DNA from: an uncultured Chloroflexota bacterium
GTDB taxonomy: Bacteria; Chloroflexota; Anaerolineae; Aggregatilineales; Phototrophicaceae
Direction of reading: 5' to 3'
NCBI GenBank assembly: GCA_937974245.1
Contig: CALJKV010000012.1
Span: 1-5,238 of the forward strand
Length of the DNA: 5,238 nt
Positions within the stretch are counted from its first letter, which is position 1, and each line of letters starts with the position of its first letter. The notes below the pieces were generated by a model. The model was not told the DNA's origin and ran no database searches. It worked only from the letters and a program-made list of their open reading frames with translations. The position numbers and the translations under genes were made by a program. This document shows, piece by piece, positions 1 through 5,218 of this stretch.

Positions 1-1
1 C

Positions 2-1720
2 TCACACTGCCGCGATCAGGCGTTCGATGCGGGGCAGAAAACCTTCATCATCCAACGGGTTGTAGCCTGGGCGCAGATGCCGGTTGACGAAATGGGTGAT
101 GATGTCCAGCTTGAGAGTCGGCAAACCCTGGTCGAGTTCCCATTGGGCTTCGGCCAGCAGCAACGCGGCCTGCGCTGTGTAGCCGAACAGGTCGGCCATG
201 CGCCGGGAATGGGCTTCGGCATAGCGTTCACCATTAGCGGCCAGGCGCTCCAAGAGACGCCCGCACTCGCGCAGCGCCTTCCCCACCTGGGCAGCATCGG
301 ATTCGAGGCGGGAGTCCATCACGGTATCCAGCTGCGCCCCCACGAAACGGAAAAACGGCTCGTGTATCTGGTAGCGCGTAATGTCGCGCAAGACCTGGAG
401 ACACAGGACGTTATGTGAGCCTTCCCAGCTTTCAAAGACGATCATATCCCGGTAGAGGCGCGGCAGAATGCTGAAGGTCTCTATCGCGCCGTTGCCACCT
501 AAGACCTCAATCGCCTGGTGAACGGCTTCTGTCGCCCGGATGCTGGTAATGTACTTGTTGATATTGACCAGCAGGCGGTGCGCCATCATATCGCCTTCAT
601 CTGCCTGGCCGGTGTCTATCTTGTCTATCAGATGCGCCAGGGCGAAGCAAGATGCAGTAGCGGCATAAGCCTCGGTCACGATGTCCGCATACGTCTCCTG
701 CACCAGTGGGTAGCTGGCGATGGGATTGCCGAAGGCCTCCCGGCTGCACGCATAGCTCCCGGCTTCAATGGCAGAACGGCGAATCGCAGCGGCGCAGGCG
801 ACGGCGTTCATCAGGCGGGATGTGTTCAGGACGGCCTCAACCATGTGCTTGAAACCCCGATTGAGATCGCCCACCGGGTAGGCCACCGCGTCTACAAAAT
901 CAAGTTCGGCGCTGGCGAGGGTGCGCGTGCCGAGTTTGTCTTTGAGACGTCGCAGGTAGAAGCCATTGGTTTCGCCATTATCCAGCAGACGCGGCACAAG
1001 GAACAGCCCCAACCCTTTCGTGCCGCCGGGCGCATCCAGCGGGCGGGCGGTGATGATGAACTGGTCGGCATTGATATTGGAGCAGAACCACTTTTCGCCG
1101 TTGATACGCCAGGTGCCATCCCCGTTCGGCTGCGCGGTGACGGTGTTGGCGCCGACATCGCTGCCACCCTGTAATTCGGTCAGGAATTGGGCGGCGTGCT
1201 GCATGGTGTTGAAGTTGGCGTCAAGCAGCGGCGGCAGAAACTTCGCCTTAACCGTCTCGTCCGCGAAGGCCTGTAACGCCCGCACCGCCCCCGCCGTACA
1301 GGTGACAGAACACATGTGGCCGCCCTCGCCATTGTGCGCCAGCAGGTAGTAGTGCCCTAACTGCTCAATAATGTGGCCGGGCTCCGCTTGCAGCGCCAGG
1401 ACACCCGTCCCCCAGGTCAGCCGCCCGACGACATCATGGTTCGGATGGAATTCAATCTGCTCGATGCGCTCGCCAATACCCGACCAGCGATCCAGCCGGG
1501 GGTGGTTGCCGATGAGGTCTTCGACTTTGGCGGCCTGGTCAAGTTCGGTAGCGCACATGCCGCCGGTCTGGGTGAACTGGCTTGCGACCGCGTTGTAGGC
1601 CGCGTCGCCCATATAGCGCCGCAGGACGTACTGTAGGTTGGTATCCGCTGTAAAAAAATTGTCCGGTTTGCCGTCTTCCCAGGCCCGCAAAGCCGCCCGT
1701 GATGTCGTGGTATCGTTCAT
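2..1720 (-). CDS. AidB-like acyl-CoA dehydrogenase (flavoprotein), complete, 572 aa
   Basis: The protein is a probable FAD-dependent acyl-CoA dehydrogenase of the AidB subfamily. E. coli AidB has about 540 residues, so the length fits. Numbering is from the ATG. The N-terminal part (about 20-165) carries the AidB-type region with an EFHPNHDVV motif. The middle domain has TELQGGSDVGANT (about 182-194), the flavin-domain signature, and GEKWFCSN (about 208-215). RLKDKLGTRT (about 258-267) and the helical domain with FGNPIASYPLVQ (about 330-341) follow. EVLGGNGAIE and then PRLYRDM lead to ESWEGSHNV, where Glu433 sits at the usual catalytic-base position. A helical tail of about 120 residues follows, as in AidB, where it forms the DNA-binding region; whether this one binds DNA cannot be seen. 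The true substrate is unknown. The ATG at 1720 is chosen over an adjacent in-frame TTG because GAAAGG lies 8 bases upstream of it. The stop TGA is at 2-4. The gene stands alone, 190 bases after the preceding minus-strand gene. Confidence 0.93.
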   Translation of the reverse strand: MNDTTTSRAALRAWEDGKPDNFFTADTNLQYVLRRYMGDAAYNAVASQFTQTGGMCATELDQAAKVEDLIGNHPRLDRWSGIGERIEQIEFHPNHDVVGRLTWGTGVLALQAEPGHIIEQLGHYYLLAHNGEGGHMCSVTCTAGAVRALQAFADETVKAKFLPPLLDANFNTMQHAAQFLTELQGGSDVGANTVTAQPNGDGTWRINGEKWFCSNINADQFIITARPLDAPGGTKGLGLFLVPRLLDNGETNGFYLRRLKDKLGTRTLASAELDFVDAVAYPVGDLNRGFKHMVEAVLNTSRLMNAVACAAAIRRSAIEAGSYACSREAFGNPIASYPLVQETYADIVTEAYAATASCFALAHLIDKIDTGQADEGDMMAHRLLVNINKYITSIRATEAVHQAIEVLGGNGAIETFSILPRLYRDMIVFESWEGSHNVLCLQVLRDITRYQIHEPFFRFVGAQLDTVMDSRLESDAAQVGKALRECGRLLERLAANGERYAEAHSRRMADLFGYTAQAALLLAEAQWELDQGLPTLKLDIITHFVNRHLRPGYNPLDDEGFLPRIERLIAAV

Positions 1721-1755
1721 CAAAAGAACCTTTCGTAATAAGATATTTCCCCTCT

Positions 1756-1786
1756 ATTATAGCCACACCGCCCGCCAGTTGCCCAA
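1756..1786 (-). promoter_or_regulatory. Candidate sigma-70-type promoter of the acyl-CoA dehydrogenase gene
   Basis: Read on the minus strand, 1761-1756 is a perfect TATAAT, 35 bases upstream of the ATG. The -35 side is weak: TTGGGC (1786-1781) lies 19 bases away, and GGGCAA lies at 17 bases. Transcription would begin near 1749, giving a leader of about 30 bases that contains the GAAAGG ribosome binding site. The -10 match is strong, but the -35 match is poor, and sigma-factor preferences in this organism are unknown. Confidence 0.5.
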
Positions 1787-1865
1787 AATGATCGGGGAAG
1801 GAAATGGAGCCTGCCCCGATGGATTTCATGGTTTTTAGCGCATTTCTGGGAATAGTTGTAAACGC

Positions 1866-1889
1866 AGGGAACGCCCGGTGGCGCTCCCT
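1866..1889 (-). terminator. Hairpin after the DUF3352-like gene, probable terminator
   Basis: Starting 21 bases after the TAA at 1911, the minus-strand RNA can form a 10-bp stem (AGGGAGCGCC with GGCGTTCCCT, including one G-U pair) closed by an ACCG tetraloop. In the plus-strand RNA the G-U pair becomes an A-C mismatch, so the fully paired form exists only in the sense of the minus-strand gene. The following bases (GCGTTTACAACTATT) are only mildly U-rich, so it may be an imperfect intrinsic terminator or an mRNA 3'-end stabiliser. Confidence 0.55.
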
Positions 1890-1910
1890 TGGAAAGCGGC
1901 GTGAATCGCG

Positions 1911-3677
1911 TTACTCGCCCTGGCTGACAGATGTGCGGGGCAGCGTCAGTTGCAGACGGAAAAATCCATTTTCCTGGATATCCAGCACACTCAGTAAGGT
2001 GTTGATCTGGCGGGCAGGCTGTCCCGCGATGGATGGACTCGCCAACTGCTCAATCTGCGCGACATTGGCATACAGCAGCAGGTCAATGCCCTGGCTGTAG
2101 CTTGCCATAATTGCCCCCGGCCATGCCGGAGACTGCGCCAGCACACCATCCCCCCGCGATGCCGCCAGCACCTTATCCAGGCTGGATTCGAGTGTGAGGA
2201 AGAACACCTCACCGTTCAGCACACCGTAAGCGATGCCGTCGGTATTCTGCGGGTCACGCCAGATGTTGACCTCCACACCACTCACCGTTTCGGTAGAGCG
2301 GACGAGTGCATCCGGGCCGCCCATACTGATCTGCGCCACGAGGAGCGCCATTGCTTTATCTACCACGTCTCCCAACCGCGCCGGATCGGGCGACAGGAAC
2401 CAGAACGCCCCGCCCAGGTTGTTCATTTCCGGGTTGGTCGTGTTGAAGAGGGCGAAAGCGTACTCCCCCGCTAGCAGGGTGTACAGTTCATCCGTTGTGA
2501 TGCCCAGCAACGCCTCGGCCTGGGCGATAACCGGTTGCGCCGCAAGTATGACATCTTCGACTGTCAGCGGCGGTGGTGGCGTGGGTGTCGGTGGTGGTGT
2601 GGGTGTCGGTGCGTTGGGATTTTCCAGCGTGTAAATGATATCTTCAAAGACGTTGCCGATTGTCGGCCCGAGCAGTGCCAGCCCGACCACCCCGCCTGCG
2701 CCTAGCCCCAGTGTCCCGGTGGCATCATATGAATCAAGCAGAAAGAACGCATCGCCCGGCACGTAGCCGAGCAGCTTGTCTCCGGCAGTGACGGTTGCCA
2801 GCGCAGGCGCAGGGTACTGCGTTTCCAGGCTCATCAGGACGGTGACATCCAGCCGGTCAGCCGCCAGTTCGAGCGCGAAGCCCAGCCCGTTGAGCGGCGG
2901 GAGCTGTGTGAGGGCATCTTCCATCGCGGATTCCGCCGGGTGCAGTTTGAAGATTGCCTGCAAAAGCACGCTAAGCGGCGGAATATCGCTCGTGCCAGTT
3001 GGTATCTGATCCACCATTGCTGCCAGCCAGCTTCCATTCAGATAGCCGGTGGCGAGCGCGTCCTGCGGCAGCGCGTCCCAGGTTTTCTGGAAAGCAGCAC
3101 TCATGCCGAGTGTTGGTTGAGCGCCTTTGTTCACCGCCAGGGTCGCATCTATCGCCCTGGGTGTCCCGATGCCAATCATATCCGGCCCGATGAACAGGAC
3201 CCCGCCGTTGGCATTATAAATCAGGACGTTCTCGCGCACAGTGGGTTCTGGTGCGTCGGGTGGTATCAACTCCTGGATACGGGCAGAATCGGTCACCGGC
3301 AGCAGCACGACAAAATCCACGTCCTGATTGGGCTGTGGTTCAAGGTTGCTCGGATCGAAAATCGCCACTGCGACCTGTCCGCTCAACCAGGGCAAGATGT
3401 CCGTCTCAAAGGTTTTTCCTGGGAATACAAACTGAAGTGGTTCGTCCAGTGTAATCGGAAGCTGCCGGCTGATGCTGGTGTCGCCGGAAAGTTCAGCCCA
3501 GATTATGAGCAGTTCGTTCAGGTTCGCTTCGAGATTGGCATCTATGACCGCCTCGCCATAAAAGGCTGTATTCGCCGGAACGCGAGCAGACAAATCGACT
3601 CCCTGGGCCGCCGCCGGGACGGGCAGCAGGAAACCCAGGCACAGGAACAACAGGACATAAACAGATTTTCGCAGCAT
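1911..3677 (-). CDS. Secreted DUF3352-like protein with internally duplicated domain and Pro/Thr linker, 588 aa
   Basis: The molecular function is unknown. Residues 1-24 form a signal peptide: LRK, then a hydrophobic core, then PAAA before Gln25 as a likely signal peptidase I site. There is no lipobox Cys, so secretion or surface location is expected. The mature part reads as two related halves. VPANTAFY (33-40) matches VPGDAFF (306-312). WLSGQVAVAIF (97-107) matches LLAGEYAFALF (401-411). A VVLLPVTDSAR segment (123-133) matches FWFLSPDPAR (425-434). Both halves are then followed by a Gly-rich beta stretch and an AIDATL / SLDKVL helix. This arrangement resembles DUF3352 proteins, which I recognise by pattern only. 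Between the halves lie a charge-free Gly-rich hydrophobic stretch (about 323-341) and a Pro/Thr linker (357-370), the latter typical of Chloroflexota secreted proteins. The ATG at 3677 is preceded by GGAGG four bases away, a strong ribosome binding site. No enzymatic motif is visible. The gene is probably monocistronic, with hairpins behind it and behind the gene upstream. Confidence 0.82.
   Translation of the reverse strand: MLRKSVYVLLFLCLGFLLPVPAAAQGVDLSARVPANTAFYGEAVIDANLEANLNELLIIWAELSGDTSISRQLPITLDEPLQFVFPGKTFETDILPWLSGQVAVAIFDPSNLEPQPNQDVDFVVLLPVTDSARIQELIPPDAPEPTVRENVLIYNANGGVLFIGPDMIGIGTPRAIDATLAVNKGAQPTLGMSAAFQKTWDALPQDALATGYLNGSWLAAMVDQIPTGTSDIPPLSVLLQAIFKLHPAESAMEDALTQLPPLNGLGFALELAADRLDVTVLMSLETQYPAPALATVTAGDKLLGYVPGDAFFLLDSYDATGTLGLGAGGVVGLALLGPTIGNVFEDIIYTLENPNAPTPTPPPTPTPPPPLTVEDVILAAQPVIAQAEALLGITTDELYTLLAGEYAFALFNTTNPEMNNLGGAFWFLSPDPARLGDVVDKAMALLVAQISMGGPDALVRSTETVSGVEVNIWRDPQNTDGIAYGVLNGEVFFLTLESSLDKVLAASRGDGVLAQSPAWPGAIMASYSQGIDLLLYANVAQIEQLASPSIAGQPARQINTLLSVLDIQENGFFRLQLTLPRTSVSQGE
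2572..2607. repeat. 18-bp tandem repeat encoding the Pro/Thr linker, two copies
   Basis: On the plus strand, two 18-base units lie head to tail (2572-2589 and 2590-2607) and differ at a single base (GGTGGTGGC versus GGTGGTGGT, each followed by GTGGGTGTC). A partial third unit begins at 2608. The period is six codons, so copy-number change would lengthen or shorten the PTPTPP linker of the secreted protein without shifting the frame. Confidence 0.9.
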
Positions 3678-3708
3678 CGTTCCTCCAGGGTGGCAATAGC
3701 ATCCACAA

Positions 3709-3730
3709 CTTGAAGAGTCCCACCTTCAAG
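3709..3730. promoter_or_regulatory. Perfect 7-bp inverted repeat upstream of the DUF3352-like gene
   Basis: CTTGAAG (3709-3715) and CTTCAAG (3724-3730) are exact inverted copies separated by 8 bases, beginning 32 bases upstream of the start codon of the minus-strand gene. This could be a protein-binding operator or a hairpin in the 5' leader just upstream of the ribosome binding site. The repeat itself is plain in the sequence; any regulatory role is inference. Confidence 0.4.
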
Positions 3731-3767
3731 CCGGAATACACCTGGAAGGCGAAAACCCTACAGCTTA

Positions 3768-3773
3768 ACTATA
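3768..3773 (-). promoter_or_regulatory. Candidate -10 box for the DUF3352-like gene
   Basis: TATAGT on the minus strand matches the -10 consensus at five of six positions and lies 90 bases upstream of the start codon. No good -35 box is found at 16-18 bases; TTAGCA lies 21 bases away. The 7-bp inverted repeat at 3709-3730 would then fall within the transcribed leader. This is a weak prediction. Confidence 0.25.
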
Positions 3774-3848
3774 ACCCGGATTGGTAGCTGGTGCTGCTAA
3801 GGTGGTTTTATACCGAAAGGTAAACCTGTGGCGAGGGCTTGCAAACAA

Positions 3849-3884
3849 CACGAACAATGACCACAAGATGGCTCATTGTTCGTG
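3849..3884 (-). terminator. Long inverted repeat after the receiver gene, probable intrinsic terminator
   Basis: CACGAACAATGA (3849-3860) and TCATTGTTCGTG (3873-3884) are a perfect 12-bp inverted repeat. Two further G-C pairs extend the stem if one C is bulged, leaving a 7-base loop. The element begins 37 bases past the TAG of the receiver gene at 3922. In the minus-strand RNA the stem runs directly into UUGUUUGC, a short U-rich tail, which fits rho-independent termination of that gene. The stem has below-average GC for a terminator, so a role as a protein-binding dyad is not excluded. Confidence 0.65.
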
Positions 3885-3921
3885 AATGAGAGCAGAAAAT
3901 CAGCGGAGCGTTGTCGAAGGG

Positions 3922-4320
3922 CTAGACACCGCTGCTTACCAGCGGGGCAACAGATTGGCCGAGAAAGGTCGCCACGGTTTGCAGTAATTCATTCTTCATA
4001 ACCGGTTTGGCGAGATAACCATCACAGCCAGCGGCGATACAGTTTTCCCGATCACCGTGCATCGCATTGGCCGTGACCGCAACAACCGGAATCCACGAAA
4101 GCTGTGGCGAGGCTTTCAAACGTGCGGTAGCCTCTAGCCCGTTGATGTCTGGCAGGTTGACATCCATCAGAATTAAATCAGGCACTTCCCGTGCTGCGAG
4201 GGCAACCCCGGACAGCCCTTCCGTTGCCTCTAACACATCATACCCGGCGCTCCGCAGAATCTTGCGTACCAGGCGCATATTTTGCGGATTGTCTTCTATG
4301 TAGAGGATTTTTGCAGTCAT
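3922..4320 (-). CDS. Stand-alone receiver-domain response regulator (CheY/DivK-like), 132 aa
   Basis: This is a single receiver domain with no output domain. It would act as a phosphorylation-controlled protein-interaction switch or as a phosphorelay intermediate in the cytoplasm. All canonical residues are present: the acidic pair Glu9-Asp10 in ILYIEDN, phosphoacceptor Asp53 in LILMDVNLP, the switch Thr83 in VAVTANAM, and Lys105 followed by Pro106 in YLAKPV. The EDNPQNMRLVRKIL start and the TANAM loop resemble DivK-type and hybrid-kinase receivers more than chemotaxis CheY. The start at 4320 is preferred because AAGGGG lies 5 bases upstream and the receiver fold begins two residues later. 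An upstream in-frame ATG at 4389 would add 23 residues with no domain match. The TAG stop is at 3922. No histidine kinase or chemotaxis gene is adjacent, so its partner must be encoded elsewhere or outside the window. A terminator-like inverted repeat follows. Confidence 0.95.
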   Translation of the reverse strand: MTAKILYIEDNPQNMRLVRKILRSAGYDVLEATEGLSGVALAAREVPDLILMDVNLPDINGLEATARLKASPQLSWIPVVAVTANAMHGDRENCIAAGCDGYLAKPVMKNELLQTVATFLGQSVAPLVSSGV

Positions 4321-4372
4321 TTCGACCCCTTGCTTGTCTTCGTGATTTGTAAATAAAGAAACCAACTGTGTC

Positions 4373-4408
4373 ATAATTAATCTTGGCATGATTGGTGCAA
4401 CTGGTCAA
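4373..4408 (-). promoter_or_regulatory. Candidate promoter region of the receiver gene
   Basis: Two overlapping weak candidates are seen on the minus strand: TTGCAC (4400-4395) with AATTAT (4378-4373) at 16-base spacing, and TTGACC (4408-4403) with CAAGAT (4385-4380) at 17-base spacing. Either would give a leader of about 50-60 bases before the ATG at 4320. The surrounding AT-rich sequence supports a promoter here, but neither match is strong. Confidence 0.3.
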
Positions 4409-4649
4409 GCCAAATAAGACTAGATATCGTGAATTATTTCCTAAAGATTCCCAGAATCGATTTTTTTATAGTCGTCTTTTCGGGGCTGATTGTGCTGGAT
4501 GCGTAAATAGTCCCCAGTAAAACGTGATAGTTTAGCAGTCACGTAGCGACTGAGCAGGTAGCGGGTTATGTCCAATAGGCTATGGGGAATTTCTTCTCCG
4601 TAAGTCCTAATAGTTGTGAGTTATGCCCGGTTGCGGTAACATGACAGAC

Positions 4650-4655
4650 TATACA
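4650..4655 (+). promoter_or_regulatory. Candidate -10 box for the pentapeptide gene
   Basis: TATACA lies 35 bases upstream of the chosen ATG at 4691 and would start transcription near 4662, leaving a leader of about 30 bases with the GGAGG site. The sequence at the -35 position (CCGGTT at 17 bases) is poor. If this box is used, the alternative GTG start at 4658 would not be transcribed. Confidence 0.3.
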
Positions 4656-4690
4656 CAGTGGCGGCGCGAAACCGTAATCTGGAGGATGGC

Positions 4691-5137
4691 ATGGCAGAGA
4701 TTAATCGGAAGGAACTCGTTCTGGCGTTGATCGGCGCAGGGGCGAACCCTCGTATGGCTGGTCTGGATTTAAGTGCGCTGGTTATGACCCGGTTGAACCT
4801 GGAAGGTGCGAACCTGCGCGGGGCAAACCTGCAGGGCGCAACCTGCCGCGAGGCAATTCTGCGTTCAACTAACATGACCGGCACAGATTGCACTGTCGCA
4901 CAGATGCAGTATGCCGACTTCAACGGGGCGAACCTGCTCGGCGTCAATTTCACCGGGGCGAACCTGCAAGGGGCGCGGCTCTCCGGCACCAATATGCAAA
5001 ATGTGGTGTTGAACAGTGCCAACCTCCTGGATGCCGATATGAAAGGCGCGAGTGTGAACGGAATCAAATTTGATGAGCGCACGGTCTGGCCGGATGGCAA
5101 GGTAGGCAGCCGGGGCAACCCCGCCAATTACGTGTAG
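4691..5137 (+). CDS. Pentapeptide-repeat protein, 148 aa
   Basis: The protein is built almost wholly of A(D/N)LXX-type repeats. About 21 uninterrupted pentapeptides run from LDLSA (residue 25) to IKFDE (129), including ANLRG, ANLQG, ADFNG and ANLLG. Such repeats fold into a right-handed quadrilateral beta-helix; 21 repeats make about five coils. A short helical N-terminus (about 5-17) caps one end, and a TVWPDG tail, common at the end of such proteins, closes the other. Central positions are often Met, Cys or Phe in place of Leu (for example C52, M62, C67, M72, F77, F87, M102, M117). There is no signal peptide, so it is probably cytoplasmic. Function is unknown: some family members protect DNA gyrase, but nothing here points to that. 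The ATG at 4691 is chosen because GGAGG (4681-4685) lies 5 bases upstream; a GTG at 4658 lacks a ribosome binding site. Repeated GGGGCGAACCTGC blocks at 4925 and 4955 show the 15-base repeat period at DNA level. Confidence 0.93.
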   Translation: MAEINRKELVLALIGAGANPRMAGLDLSALVMTRLNLEGANLRGANLQGATCREAILRSTNMTGTDCTVAQMQYADFNGANLLGVNFTGANLQGARLSGTNMQNVVLNSANLLDADMKGASVNGIKFDERTVWPDGKVGSRGNPANYV

Positions 5138-5155
5138 CGCGACAAGGAGCCACAC

Positions 5156-5195
5156 CCGGCACGAAGCCCCGCAACCTGCGGTAGGGACGCGCCGG
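5156..5195 (+). terminator. Nested GC-rich hairpin after the pentapeptide gene, possible terminator
   Basis: CCGCA (5169-5173) and TGCGG (5177-5181) form a tight 5-bp stem with a 3-base loop. An outer pair, CCGGC (5156-5160) and GCCGG (5191-5195), can enclose it. The structure begins 19 bases after the TAG. No U-tract follows, so intrinsic termination is doubtful; rho-dependent ending or simple GC-rich sequence is equally possible. Confidence 0.3.
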
Positions 5196-5218
5196 AGTCT
5201 GCTCCCGCCGGGGAATAA

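Larger units (their letters stand above)
4321..4690. other. Divergent spacer between receiver and pentapeptide genes, AT-rich and dyad-rich
   Basis: These 370 bases separate two divergently transcribed genes, and I find no convincing ORF in them. Contents: receiver-gene promoter candidates (4373-4408); a small dyad followed by seven T residues (4446-4467); the inverted repeat ACGTGA/TCACGT (4522-4527, 4539-4544); an overlapping CAGTC/GACTG pair (4536-4540, 4548-4552); GTAGCG twice (4543, 4558); and a 6-bp stem with a TTTC loop (4584-4599). A TATACA at 4650-4655 could be the -10 box of the pentapeptide gene. I recognise no known riboswitch or tRNA. Confidence 0.6.

Noticed and set aside
518..1174. 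Plus-strand ORF of 218 codons within the acyl-CoA dehydrogenase
   Set aside because: It lies antisense to conserved catalytic-domain sequence and shows no recognisable domain.
1721..1723. TTG start one codon upstream of the acyl-CoA dehydrogenase ATG
   Set aside because: The spacing from GAAAGG is better for the ATG (8 bases), and ATG is the more usual initiator.
2..3677. Operon of the DUF3352-like gene and acyl-CoA dehydrogenase
   Set aside because: They are on the same strand, but the 190-base gap holds a terminator-like hairpin and then a TATAAT box, which fits separate transcription.
2940..3713. Plus-strand ORF of 257 codons opposite the DUF3352-like gene
   Set aside because: It is antisense to a gene with a signal peptide, strong ribosome binding site and coherent domain pattern; its own translation is Cys/His/Gln-rich with no domain.
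4321..4389. Upstream ATG adding 23 residues to the receiver protein
   Set aside because: The extension has no family match, and AAGGGG is ideally placed for the ATG at 4320. The candidate promoter at 4373-4408 would also start transcription too late to include it.
4658..4690. GTG start adding 11 residues to the pentapeptide protein
   Set aside because: There is no ribosome binding site before it, while GGAGG lies 5 bases before the ATG at 4691 and would be inside the coding sequence otherwise.
4390..4690. tRNA, known riboswitch or CRISPR repeats in the divergent spacer
   Set aside because: I see no T-loop/acceptor pairing, no recognised riboswitch core and no regularly spaced repeats; only short unrelated dyads are present.
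4621..5127. Long minus-strand ORF (168 codons) opposite the pentapeptide gene
   Set aside because: Its repeated RFAPxR pattern is the reverse reading of the 15-base pentapeptide codons. It has no ribosome binding site, and the plus-strand protein is clearly real.
4691..5137. Qnr/MfpA-type gyrase-protection or quinolone-resistance protein
   Set aside because: Only the generic repeat is shared. The protein is shorter, and I see no loop insertions or C-terminal dimer helix typical of those proteins.
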